Shown here piece by piece: positions 1 to 11,244 of a DNA stretch of 64,000 nt; position 1 is the first letter of the stretch; each line of letters begins with the position of its first letter. Source of the stretch: Ischnura elegans (lineage: Eukaryota > Arthropoda > Insecta > Odonata > Coenagrionidae). The position numbers and the translations under genes were made by a program. Under the pieces are notes generated by a model that saw only the letters and a program-made list of their open reading frames with translations, searched no databases and was not told the origin of the DNA. The stretch spans positions 91,109,851 to 91,173,850 of the forward strand of contig NC_060256.1 of NCBI RefSeq assembly GCF_921293095.1. The letters run 5' to 3'.

Positions 1-621
1 CTTGAAATACGGAGGGGAGGGAGCGTGCTCCTTCCCCTCGACCTCGCCTTCAGTGCTCTTCACTTATAAGCATTTCCGATTTCTTCTATCCACCATTTAG
101 TCCAACAATGAACACACTCGTTCGAATATTTTAAACCGCAGGTTTTGACACCAATATAATTTTCAGTTGCAAAAATCCTCATATTAGCGTCTGAAGATGA
201 TTTTTGAAAAATCAGGTGCTTAACGTTATGGAAATTGCTCGGCAAGACAGATGTTGACTATTAACTAGGTATGTCCTTCAAAACGACGCGTTTCTATCCG
301 TTTGATAAGCGATTACACTCTGCAGTATAAATGCCGCGGGATTCCCACTCGTGGCAGCAAATTTAGCGCGCGCTCCGGAGCGAATCACCCCGCACGATCT
401 TTTCAATGTTCACCTCTGGGGTACCGACGTGACGGCGCGATGCTTGCAAGAAATTCAAACAGGAGCATTTTAAAAATACGTCACTAAGGGAGAAACTCCC
501 CTGCCTGCCGCTTGATTTTGACCCAGGGTTTCAGATGACTGACTCACGCTGAAAACCAAGGCCACTCAGTTCCCCTTGAACTTGCAACCGGTGAAGGGGA
601 GGGGGGGAAGATAAGAAGTTT

Positions 622-684
622 GTGTAAGAGGCGCACCCCCATTTTCGGCTGCAATGTCTGGGAAAAAAGGTGCGCCTCTTACAC
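622..684. repeat. Hairpin-forming inverted repeat, small MITE remnant
   Basis: Perfect 16-bp arms (GTGTAAGAGGCGCACC at 622-637 and its complement at 669-684) enclose a 31-nt spacer. The sequence after the right arm (CGCGCTTATACGG) looks like a terminal motif of short non-autonomous DNA elements. No target duplication could be defined. Confidence 0.6.
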
Positions 685-714
685 GCGCTTATACGGTATT
701 TCGTTCATTATTTT

Positions 715-1360
715 CTTGCAGCTAATCCACTAAAATGTAGACTATTTCATCTTGTGTCTCCTTGCATTTTCTACATGTATCTTCTTGTTATGATTTTTAA
801 TGAAGTTTTAGTGACTACTACTGCGACTACTACTACGACTAGCCTGTGTTCAATGCATAATTCAAGTAATATTTCCCCTCTTTTATTTTGTTTAACTTAT
901 CCTTATGCCTCAATTATTTTTCTGTCTTTCTCTTCTCTGACATCAGAGTTCCAAACTCCTAAAATAATTAAATTCTCTCCCCTTTTAAGGTGTTAGGTTG
1001 CCTCTGCATTATCTATGTGTATGTCCTCTTATCTTTTTGTCTTCATAGTCTGTTATTGGCATGTAAACTTGTACTGCTACAGTATCAAAAGCTTTGGTCT
1101 TGATCTTTTCTATGATTATCCATTCATTTATAGCAGAAAGCTTTTCACCCACATTCCTTCCCTCTTCCTCAGCATTATCCTAACTCCAGCATTAACGTTT
1201 GTGTGAGCAATTTTAAAACTTCCAATCCGAAAGCTTTTTTCCGGTGGCTTCATATTGCTTATTCCTAGCACGTCAAGGTTCTGCATTTCCACCTTCAAGT
1301 TCTATAGCCTTCCACAGGTCCTAAGCCAACTGACATTCCATGTTCATAACCTAATTATTT
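715..1360 (-). pseudogene. Non-LTR retrotransposon fragment, APE-type endonuclease region
   Basis: Read on the minus strand, this stretch gives broken pieces of an apurinic/apyrimidinic-type endonuclease domain in the usual order. They are a start-like block around TWNV, then VEMQNLDVLGIS, a block ending in VQVYMP-like residues, ENLIILGVWNS (the family's GDWN motif, with D lost) and RRYM*KMQGDTR. Several frameshifts and stops interrupt it, so it is a dead copy. The order matches the endonuclease of insect LINEs often annotated as craniofacial development protein 2-like. The reverse-transcriptase part is absent here. A C-terminal piece of a similar LINE type lies at 25.9-26.8 kb. Family placement is by motif memory only. 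Confidence 0.65.
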
Positions 1361-2438
1361 TGCCCTTCCCTTAATATTGTCCTTTTGACTGATGTACCCT
1401 CTCAAGTAGTCCCAACCCAGAGATCTCATTATATCTGTCTCAAGAAAATACCATCGTGTTTTAAAATAATTGGAGGAAATGCTGCTATTCCTCAGGATAA
1501 CAATGTGGTTGGTTCCCTTAGCATTTCACATCATTGTATTGCAGCTGTTAAAGTAAATGTTTCCACACCTGCAGTGAAGTGGGTACTGTTGCACTGAGTG
1601 CTGTAGACTCCACCATCACTCACATCAAGAAGAGCTGCTGCTCTCTCCCCCAGGCGATGGGAAATATAAATTTTTGTGGCCTCTCTTCATCAAGTTGTGG
1701 CTTCTTCGCTGGCTAAATGTGTCATTTGGATGCCATATCTTACCCAGGGATGGACCCAATCCACATTGTAATGCCATTATTTTTGTCCTCAACTCCTTAT
1801 TCGGAAATTTAACTTGCTTACATCCAAGCTAATCTCTATAACTGGAGGTCAACCCACCATCCACAACATTCACTTTAAACTTTCATTAGTGACGCTATTG
1901 TAATTTCTTACTTCGTACAAAAGCATGTCTAACTTGCCATGGTATGGTGACTCAGTTCTCATAATTCAACATGATTCAAATTACAGAAATTTTATATTAT
2001 TCAAATTTCCTATGAGTTGGTGTTTAGCCACAAAAATTTAGTTTTCTGGGGTATAGGACAAAGCAATACCTTAAGTCTTGCAACAATATTGTTTTCATAT
2101 TATTAGTGTAATTGATGGCAGTTCTATTGTACATCTTAGAATCTAACTTGAGGGAATAGTTGTCCATTGGGGTGAACATTGGGCTGCTGATCAAAGGTTG
2201 TATCCCTCTTGGGTGGGTATCTCTTCTTGAGTAAAAATCCTTGTTGTATGTGGTGGCCAAAGGAAAGGTTTACCTTGAATTTATGGATTTTACACTACTG
2301 TGCCTGCATCAAGAGTGAGTTCTAACCTCACTTATCTAAGCTAACACTAGTTTCCATGCATAGAGTGATTATAATGCCCACAAAATACATAAATTGCATT
2401 GTATTCTTTCATGAAATTTTATCATATTCCCCATATAG

Positions 2439-2704
2439 GTCCAATGATTGAGCACATAGTAGCCCAATGCCAGAGCAAGGAAGACCAGGCGAAATGGGTG
2501 TCATTGCTCAATCATCACATCAACAACATCCGCAAAATCAGCACGACATCCGGCTCTGGAGTGTCTAGTCCATCCTCGGCTCCAGCGTTGCCTTCATCCC
2601 CACCATTGCCATCCGCAACCACATCGCCAACCAGCAGCACCAAGTCCCAGAAGGTCTCGTCCTCTTCTCTTGGGATGTCCAATTCCACCCAAGCTGCCAA
2701 GCAT
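2439..2704 (+). CDS. ARHGEF7-like: PIX (ARHGEF7-like Rac/Cdc42 GEF), exon with end of PH domain
   Basis: PIX is a guanine nucleotide exchange factor for Rac/Cdc42 that binds PAK through its SH3 domain and GIT through its C-terminal half. This internal exon follows the acceptor CCATATAG and opens with two bases of a split codon. It encodes the last PH-domain helix (MIEHIVAQCQSKEDQAKWVS), which aligns by eye with IERIVVTCNNQQDLHEWV of vertebrate beta-PIX. A Ser/Pro-rich linker follows. The exon ends at CAT before the strong donor GTGAGT at 2705, in phase 0, which fits the next exon at 10830. The SH3 and DH exons lie outside the window. The frame is also open through the donor (see the overlapping isoform entry). 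Confidence 0.85.
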
Positions 2705-5416
2705 GTGAGTTCTTACAAGCCTCCCGTTCCTCCTCGACCCTTCCCCCCACCCAAGCAGGGGAAGCTTCCTGATGGCACGAGGCCTCCCAGACCCCCACTC
2801 CCACCTAAACCAACAATATCTGTCAACCTTTCCCTGATGAGATCCCCCCCAGTCGTTCGTTTGAAGCCAAACCACCACAGTGACCCCCAACTGCCTGGCT
2901 TCAGGGCTGTGAGTCAGATTTCGGATGCCAGTAGCAGTTCATGTGTGTCCCACACCTCGCTTTCCGAGTTTGAGAACCTAAAGAGTGTGGCGTGTTGTCC
3001 CCAAGGCAATGCATCATGTGGCGCAAGTGAAGAGGCCAATCTGCCCGTTGTTTCCTCTCCTGATGCACTATCCTCTGGGGATGATCTGGCCAAGTTCAAA
3101 GACCGTTGTCAAACTGACGGTGGGATCGCCAGTGCATCAGGGGTTCTCTCTCGATCTATGTCCTCCCTTTCTTCCAGCGAGCTTCCTTCTCTTATAGATT
3201 TTCCAGACACATCATCCAGCACATCCCTTTGTATGCCTGCTGATGAGTTAGACGCATCAGCAGGAGAAAGAGTCTCTAGGACTTTGCCTTCCAAAATGTC
3301 AGCAGATACCAAAACCTCACCAGTTTCTCCTGCTGATGCGTCAGGGATTGCTTCAGCAGCTGATGCAAGTGCTCCAAAAGAAGCTAATGCAGTATTAGAA
3401 CCTGTTTATCGTCCACCTCGTCCGTACTCTCAGCTAGCGGCTCACTTTGCTGATCTCCTTCAAAGACACGTAATTACCTCACAGATGCTCAAAGAATTGC
3501 TTTACAAAGAATATGGATCAGTTGGAGGGTTAGAAATGGTAGCGCTTAGAGTCAGACCATCTGAAATACAACCCTGTGAAGAAGGTGATGATGGGAAGGA
3601 TGTGGAGAATAAGGTTGTTGAAGAGGATGTGGTGAAGAAAGCATTCCTTCCTCGACAGGATGCAATTGACCGAGCTAGCGAGGACCCAAAAGGATCGGTG
3701 TACAGTGGGGATGAGTTTGTCAGGTACTTTGAAGGGAGTGATGTTGAGGAAGTATATTTGGAGTCGGGTGATGACTCCGACTCAGACGATGGGAGTTTTG
3801 TTGAGGTATGGATTGAGGATGAAGACGAATGCTGGAGGACCATTGGGACCCAAACAAACCCCTCGTACTTCTCAACCTATCTCGATGATTTAGAGGAGGA
3901 AGAAGAAGAGTATGGAGAACAGTTTGAGGGAGAGGAAAATGAGGTCCATGGCGAGGTTTATGGCAGTCAGGAAATTGAAGTCAGGGATGAAAATTATAGT
4001 GACATGGTATGTCGTGATTCCTCAGGTACCAATTCCGATGGCTGGACCTATAAGGATTATCATGGCAATGAGGAAAAACCAAAAGTCATCCCAGCATGTA
4101 GCATGGCTGGTTTATCATCTCCTCTTCTGGATCTAAGGGAAGCTGGAGTCAGCACAGTGCGTGAAACACACCACTCCAGCAGCAAAAGATTTGCCACTGG
4201 GAAGAAGAGACGGCTTGCAGAAGAAGAAAAGAGACACAGCATACCAACTGCACTGCTTCCTTGCCTTTCAAGAGAAACTGGTGGAGAGAGAATGCATGGT
4301 GGGTCATTGGATGAAGCCGATGGTCGTGGCAGAGAGGCTGGTAGTCGACCCTTAGATTGTGCCAAACCAGTTGTGGACAGTGGTAAATCTCCTCAATTGA
4401 ATAGAGGTTTGACAGAAATCGATTCTGAGGTGGGATTGGAGGATTCAGGACCAGGCTCCGGTGTTAATCACCAAGGTGCCACAAAGAAGTCTAACATCAA
4501 AGGCAAGAAGAAAGGCAAAAAGTGTAAGAAGGGCTCGAATACCGTGGAGACTGAGGGTGGTGATGGAACAGGTAAAGGGGGTCATTCGAGAAGGAAAGAG
4601 AAAAAGCAGAAGGAGTTGAAGGATGAATGTGTGAGTGCATTTCTTGAACCAGAATGTCTGGGAGACGAATCCAGTTTCTTTCCCACGCAGGCTGGGCTGA
4701 GTTCAAAACAGGATGATGGGAGGTTGTTGCATTTTGTGGAAGATATACCCTTGCAGGGGTGCAGAGAATGCTTGACTGGACCAAGTGGACCACTTAGAGG
4801 TAATGATGGTCTCGTCTGCGGTGAGCGAGGACTCGTTGGGGAGAGGTCGGGGATGGACTACGGTATATCCTGCACAGGTGGAATGCACAACCCTAGCTGT
4901 AAAATAGCTGCTGCCGAGGGCTTGGGGGAAGTTCAGTGTACTTGTCACTGGGTGGATTTCCCCAGCCGTCGCTCTTCCGACTCGGGCCTTGCAGATGTGT
5001 GTTGCACAGGTGCCCAAGGTGAGAGGGATCGGAGGAAGAAGGAGCGTCAGCAGACGCCGCCTTCGCAAAGGGGGGATGATGGGTGCCACGACTGTGAGGA
5101 GAGGACGGTTTCGGCGTCGACCTCCCCCTTGTCTCCTCTTGTGTCTCCCCTCCCGACCGAGGATGATGGCATAGCAGGGGACGAGGAGGCAGCCCCTTGG
5201 TGGGAGAAGGTGCGGCTGACGGCCCAAGCCTTGGGCGTGTCAGCCGAGGCTCTGAAGTTGTCTGCGCAGGCGCTGAAGGTGTCTGCAGAAGCGATGGGGT
5301 TCCTTGGAGACCAGGGGGCCGCTGGTCGCAAAGTGGCAGGCAAGGGGTGGCTGTGTGCCCAATTCCGTCTTGTTAACACCAGTCATGTCCACGTCTGCTT
5401 TAATTTGCATCCTTGA
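2439..5416 (+). CDS. PIX alternative isoform: read-through terminal exon with long low-complexity tail
   Basis: If the donor at 2705 is not used, the PIX frame stays open for another 2.7 kb, to TGA at 5414-5416. This adds about 903 residues after the PH end. Visible parts in order are: class II SH3-binding motifs (PPVPPRP, PPLPPK; codons about 108-135 counted from 2399); Ser-rich segments with repeated PADAS-like words; a possibly folded block at 335-381 (RPPRPYSQLAAHF, then LLQRHVITSQMLKELLYKEY); a very acidic region at about 430-520 containing GTQT; a Lys-rich stretch at 696-740; and four 7-residue repeats at 940-967. A stop-free frame of this length in this composition argues for coding use. 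The isoform would lack the GIT-binding and coiled-coil exons. The role of the tail is unknown. A weak donor (CGCAAA before GTGGCA, phase 0) near 5330 could also link it to exon 10830. Confidence 0.6.
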
Positions 5417-5470
5417 ATTAACAATTGCATCTGTTGTCTCCGCATCAGTGTTACATGAGTTATTTATGGG

Positions 5471-6020
5471 ATAGTTTGGGTGAATCTCAGTTTAGATGAA
5501 TATTAATGGTCAATTTTAACCTCATTTGAAAAAGGCCAGATTGGCGCCCTTGCGATGCCACTCCACGTGACGTCAGAGGGACCTAGATGCTATAGGAGTA
5601 GTCAGGAGTTTTACATCGTCTGAGATTACAAATGCATGCATGAGGCACAGAGCTCAGGGAAACATCTCTTAATAATTACCCATTAAAATTACCTAAGTTC
5701 AGAAAGTTTCCTTAATTTGATAGGGTATTTATAATCCTTATTTAAGCCAAGTGTTACCTGCTAGCAGCCTGTAGTGTATCGGCGCTCATAACCTTCCACC
5801 AAGGTGGCCTCACACAGCTGGAACCAGAATGATGTCACACAGGATTTTCCCAGCATTCATACTTAGCCATCGTGGTCTTGCGTGCTTGAAAATTTTCACT
5901 TTTCATTTAATCGCAAAAATGGATATCGTCATTTAAAAATCTAAAAGCATGAAGTACATACTCCAGGAGTGATAATCTTTCAAATTAGGCAATAAAAAAT
6001 AATAGGAAACCACCCTATTG
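5471..6020 (-). mobile_element. MITE-1 copy A, 5'-damaged, inverted orientation
   Basis: Member of the approximately 660-bp family described at 45915-46582, in inverted orientation. It lacks the first terminal repeat and about 100 bp on the left. The right end is intact (GGAAACCACCC, then TATTG). It carries the family landmarks CCACGTGACGTCA near 5573, ATGCATGCATGAGGCAC, and the GCTAGCAG block. It lies about 55 bp after the stop codon of the PIX read-through frame. Confidence 0.85.
5991..5996 (+). terminator. AATAAA poly(A) signal candidate inside MITE-1 copy A
   Basis: AATAAA occurs 575 nt after the stop of the long PIX read-through frame. It is supplied by the MITE itself. I noted no other AATAAA between 5417 and this point. 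Whether it is used is inference. Confidence 0.3.
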
Positions 6021-6873
6021 TCTAATGTTAGATTCTCTAAGATAACATCATTTGCGCTTCCTTAATTTTGTTGAGGTGTCCTTTTTTGCTGCCTTGGGTT
6101 CAATCAGGATATTAAAAAATGGGAAATGAATGGTTACCTACAATCTTAATTTGTTTGAAGTACAAGCAAATGTGCTGTGGGAGAAACACAGGGGCAATAT
6201 ACTTCATCTTCAATCATGGCAGGAGCCCATGGTTTCTGTTAAGTTGAGGCTAATTCTTCAATATCCATGTTTAAGATATTGTGTAATAACTCTGCCTTTT
6301 CAATTTTACCACTCCTTAGCAAACTGATGAGATCCTAGTGCATAGGGATTAATTTATTCTTAATCAGTAAAGGTATTTATAATTTAAAAAATCCCTATGC
6401 TATATCCTGGCGACACTCATTATCAGGGGTGCCATATCCTTTCAAAAAAACTTGTGGCCACATTCTGGTTGTCAATGAAGATAAGCAAAGCAGTTTTTGT
6501 TGATATTTGAGGCTGGTCGATAGAAAAATTAGCTCTGCATCACTGTTGGCTGTGGAACACTTAGCGTGAGATTATGTAACCCATTGGTCAATTTCGGTGC
6601 TCTTAGAGAAAGTTGTTGTGAACTTCTTTAACTCCTTTAGAGATGGTGGAGTTCTCGCCTTGGTGTGACTGCTGTACTGAGCCCTGAGAGATTCTTCCCT
6701 CCCCTCCATATGGAGCATTTTTGCTGGACATTCGTGAAGAAGGGTGTCACGGATAATCACACACTCTAAGCAACAACCTTTTTCGACCCTTCCTAGAGGG
6801 GACTCCGCATTATCTCGGACTCCAAGGGTAGTTGGGCGCCCTCCTTTCGGGGTTTATACCACCCTACCTGCGG

Positions 6874-6895
6874 CATTATTATTATTATTATTATT
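6874..6895 (+). repeat. (ATT)n microsatellite
   Basis: About seven uninterrupted ATT units, preceded by a GC-richer stretch. This is the pattern of a simple-repeat tail at the 3' end of a non-LTR element. Confidence 0.7.
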
Positions 6896-7816
6896 GGTTC
6901 GCGGTCAATCATGCTTTGTTTATATGAATTAGCTCTGTGGATAATTGTTGCTTGAACTTAAATTGCAGACTTTGGATCGCTCATTTTTTTTTTGAGAGTT
7001 GTCAACTTATGAACAAAGCTCTACGGTCAGTATTAACGCATTTTATGCAGCAACAATTTCCATGTTGATTTTTTATACTGAAATCAAGATTTAAGTTAAT
7101 ATTTATCATAGAATTTCGTTTAAAAATTGTAAACGCTGTTCTAAAGACAAATAATTCAATTCTTAGTTTATATTTTTTGAGAAAGGAACAAATATTTATT
7201 TCGCCAAATGACTGGATCAACAATTGTATGACTGGGGTTCCTCATCACTAAGACGAGGGGTCTGGGTACCTGCTCCCGAATTTCGCAGGTGAAGCCTAAG
7301 CCCCACAGTGTTGGGTCCCGAAACAAAGACATTGCACACCCGCGACTATCATAAAAGGGGGAGAGCTAGGAAACGTATATATTTGGCATTCGTTCACATG
7401 TGTATGAAAATCTCCGATGAAAATTTGCTGCTTTTGTCTCCCGGGTCAAGAAACGGCCAGGTGCGTATTTTCATCTTTAGCAGGGAAAAGGGTAAATTTA
7501 CACAAAACTTATCGTGGGATTTGATCAATTCATGAATTGGCGTGAAATCTTAAGTGAAAGATATATAACCCACAGAATTGAATACATCTCAGGAAAGGAA
7601 TTTCTTCTTTCATGTCAAACAGATATGAAAATGGAATTGAGAAGTAAGTTATGGATAAAACATAAGGCAGCTATAGAAAAAGTCAGTTTTTAGACATTGT
7701 GTTTGCGGGCATCGTAGAGTTATTCTTCAGAAGAATGATAGATGGCCTCAAGTTCGTGTTATTTTTTAGTTTAAATGCCTCAGAGCCATGAAGCTTATCT
7801 TTCTTAAAGTACTTAA

Positions 7817-8406
7817 CCCTTTCACTGAGGCTGTGAACGTACGTTCGCATGGCAGACTGCTGTGGACGTACTTTTTCTTCCTCCCTGCCAGGCACTTTCG
7901 CACAAGCACTTCGAAGGGTCGCTTATCCGGGACCCTTTCCTCGACGAGCTCACCCTCGTAGGACCGTCTCATCGACCCTACCAGCCGGGGGCCTCCCTCC
8001 CGGAAAGTGACCACTCTGACCGCAATTTGAAAATCAACCAATCAATCTGATCATCAAAAAATGATTGTTTGCATCGCACTCCTGCCAATCAAGTACGTCT
8101 TCGAACCGTGTTTCTGCGATGAGAAACAACGATTTTGTTAACTTTGCTGAAAATGCCATTTTTCGGTGGTCCACAGCCACGTTTTTAGCAAATTCGTTTT
8201 CAGCAAGTCAGAGCAGTCACTTTTCGGGAGGGAGGCCCCCCACTGGTAGGGTCGATGAGATGGTCCTGCATGGGTGAGCTTGTCGAGGATAGGGTCCCGG
8301 ATTAGCGACCCTTCCGTACCTGCTCCATGGGCCCACAAAACGCATTTTAACCTTTCCGCCGCATGTGAGGAGAAGGTTTTCGGAGATTGAACAGCAGCGA
8401 AAGGGT
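7817..8406. mobile_element. piggyBac-type MITE with foldback interior
   Basis: The ends are CCCTTTC and GAAAGGG, and each end abuts TTAA (7813-7816 and 8407-8410). TTAA target duplication with CCC/GGG ends is the hallmark of the piggyBac superfamily. The interior is itself an imperfect inverted repeat: a block with GACCCTTTCCTCGACGAG near 7931-7950 recurs in reverse near 8280-8300, and CCTCCCTCCCGGAAAGTGA pairs with TCACTTTTCGGGAGGGAGG. There is no transposase frame, so the element is non-autonomous. Confidence 0.75.
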
Positions 8407-8410
8407 TAAT

Positions 8411-10829
8411 TTTATGTTTTGCAATTTTTTTCTATAAGCGTGCCTTTAGCATCACTTATCTGCAATTATAAGAAAATTTGACTATGCCATAAATAACTCT
8501 TTGCATCTGATGTCAAGTGGCCCATCCTACTAAATGAAGAGTGAAGCAATTCCATTTTTGCATGTGTTGTGATAGTATATCATCAGCAATATACATAGAT
8601 GGAATGACTGGGCACTTCCCCCCTTGTATGCCTTGTCTTATTTTCAGCATAGGAAATGATGTGTACATATTCTCTCTACAAGTCATGTGCAAGGCCCCAT
8701 CCTTTTTTGTTACTGTGCTCATATTATGAAATAGAAAAAGTGTGTTCTTTTTTCATTTTTAACTGTGAAATTCTATCCTTAATACCATAAGTTTGTTAAC
8801 TTTCTGCTGTGGATATCATTTTTTATAATTAATAATTATGCAAATGATTAATGACAATAAATATTTTGTTGTGAATGGATTATGTATTCGCATAAACATC
8901 TTAATTAGGCCTTATGAGACTCCAAGGTCATTAACAACTGTCTAATACTGTTGGTCATTGGTTATTAATATGAAATTAAAAATAGAGGTACATATATATC
9001 TTTTATGCATGTTTGAAATTGTTGCTGAATGCAGTATTAATAATTGAGTGTCTTCATGTGACGAAGTAATTTTTTGCTTCATCTCCCCCTTTTAAATGTT
9101 ATTATGTGGTTTAATATTCCATAATAAAGTGTGTTTTTTTACAAATAAGTTGTTCTACATATTAAGATGGGTAGAATGCCTCTTTTCATTGACTGGATAG
9201 AGTTTGATCAGAGGGTCTGAACTCTTGAGTATCAGGTAAATCATGAGGACATCCCCTAGATAAATTGTCAGCAGGTACTGTAGCTCAGGGGAAGGAACTG
9301 GCCTCATTGCTCAGTGTGTCTCAGTTCATTAGTCTGAGGTTTAATCTAAGGTGAGCTCTACTCTAACCTATCTCAACAAGCCTTTGGATGGAAACTGAAA
9401 GGGAGCAAGTGAAATGAATTTAATAGCGATTGTTATAATTCAAGATGAGCCAGTTCAGTTCTCGGTTCCAGCACGTCTTGAACTTAAAACCAGAATTTTT
9501 ACAGAAGCCACAAAAATCAGTTATGAAATAATTTGCCCCAATCCCATATTGAGTCCCTTTTCTTAAGCATGATTTACATACATTCCTTATATTGAGTGAT
9601 GTTTCAAAACATATCGCATATTAGATTTCTTGATATATTATTTCAAGTGGTTATCAAAATGCCATAAAGCAAATAATTAATAGCTTTTGAAAGTTGAGCA
9701 AAGAATATGATAAAGATAGGAAGCTAGGAACCTGTTCTGAGAACTTGGATAGAGAACCGATGCCAGAAACTGAAACAGGATTGCAACCAACATAAATGAA
9801 GAACCTACCCAACCATAGTTATAATTATTACCCAGCAGTCCATGAATTTAAGAAGGCCTGAATTGTGACATCCTGCACTTCTGAAAATGTTGCTTAGGTT
9901 ACAAAGTAAATGTACACAAAATTAATTTGACTGTTAAAATGCCATATGTGTTGAAAGTGAAGATATCAGGAAAAATTTGGTTCTATTCAGTTCTATATTT
10001 AGTGATGAGGGTTTACTTGTACAACAATTTGATCAAAAACAGGTATTGCAGATGTAGTTATTAAGCAACTGCATATGTGATGTGCATTATTAGGGTAACC
10101 ACTTCAGGAAAATTATTAAAGGGTAGGAATGTTAAGGTTTAGCCTTGATCATATGGGATTTAATTTAGAGGAAATCCTTTTGGTACTGAATAAAACACTG
10201 TTTTCCCATATTTTTTTAATGAACTCAACCTGTTTTCTTTGGGTAGTATCACTGAGCAAGTGGAGAAAACATGGGAGTACCTGCTTAGGCGTACTAAGGA
10301 TTTTTTCATGTGGGTTTTAAGAGTACCTTCCACCCCTTTAAATTTAGTAGATATGTATTACATATAGCCTTTACTAATTGTAGATGTGGAGGTATTAAGG
10401 GTGTGAGAGTTAACTATTTGATATTTTTAAGTTTTAACTTTTGCCTTTTTCATATCATTAATGCATTTTGGTTGTATTCATTGCGTAACTTCTCTGTACC
10501 GTGTAGAAATTATTTACTTTGAGCATAATATGATGTATAAGCTTTACTTGTATATTCACCACTTCTTTCTTTTGTATGAGTTTTACCTTTCTGTCATGGG
10601 TAAGACATGTCTCGACACGATCCCTCCCTCTTACCAGAATAAGCAAGCAAACTTGTTACCCTCCCCTCGCCAAGAAGTGCGTATGTAATCTTTGAATATA
10701 CCCTTTGGTTTTCAAGACTGCTCTTGCACTCCTCGGGTATTGCATGTTGGGTGCCATGGCACCTGCAGCACCCACCTTAGACATGTCTATGGTATGTCTG
10801 TGACTGATATCATCTGTCGTTGTTTGCAG
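8411..10829. other. PIX intron, nothing recognised
   Basis: AT-rich sequence with no clear ORF, element terminus or RNA gene. It ends in the acceptor TTTGCAG at 10823-10829. Confidence 0.4.
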
Positions 10830-11019
10830 GTATCGACACCAGCGGCAGTGGGAATGGGAGGTCCGGGGCCCCATCTTCCCCCGGAGGCCCCGCTGCCCCG
10901 TCCAGCTAGCAAGGGATGCTGGAGGCTCTCCTGCCTCCGGCCATCCCCTCCCATGAGGCCATGCCTTGCTCTCGGACGGCCAGACGCTGCAACCGCCACT
11001 GCTCAAGCCAAGAGGAGAG
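10830..11019 (+). CDS. ARHGEF7-like: PIX exon, proline-rich linker (WRLSCLRPSPPMRP)
   Basis: The exon follows TTTGCAG, starts in phase 0 and ends AGGAGAG before GTGCGT, leaving one base of a split codon. The segment GCWRLSCLRPSPPMRPCLAL matches the PWSLSCLRPAPPLRPSAAL block that sits between the PH domain and the GIT-binding region of vertebrate beta-PIX. It is the clearest PIX-specific signature in the window. Proline-rich blocks flank it. Joined to 2704 it keeps frame. Joined to 14047 it forms GAC (Asp). Confidence 0.9.
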
Positions 11020-11244
11020 GTGCGTGCCGTGATTCGCTCCCCTTTCCCATTGCGTTCACATTAAATGGAATTGCAATGATCCCTGTAACTAAGCCTATTT
11101 CGGTAATAAACAATGTTGGGTATACATTGCAACATCATATTTACAATACTTAATGTTTAATGCATGTTGTGTAATGTTGTATGCTTTTGCAATGAGTGAG
11201 AATGATGATAGTGTAGGCAGCCTGTGTACCTCATTTTATACGTA

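Larger units (their letters stand above)
1..2438 (+). other. Intronic sequence upstream of the first visible PIX exon
   Basis: No PIX exon was recognised before the acceptor at 2437-2438. The SH3, DH and most of the PH domain must lie to the left of the window. The stretch holds a small inverted repeat at 622-684 and a decayed LINE endonuclease on the minus strand (715-1360). From about 1400 to 2430 it is AT-rich, with no coding signal that I could support. Confidence 0.5.
5417..7812. other. Intronic/3'-flanking sequence after the read-through exon
   Basis: Contains the MITE-1 copy at 5471-6020 and an (ATT)n microsatellite at 6874-6895. The sequence before the microsatellite (6740-6873) is moderately GC-rich and ends in a LINE-like 3' tail. 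I see no coding exon. Confidence 0.4.

Noticed and set aside
3502-5379. Several minus-strand ORFs of 70-174 codons opposite the PIX tail
   Set aside because: Shadows of the long plus-strand frame caused by its GC-rich third positions and low-complexity repeats.
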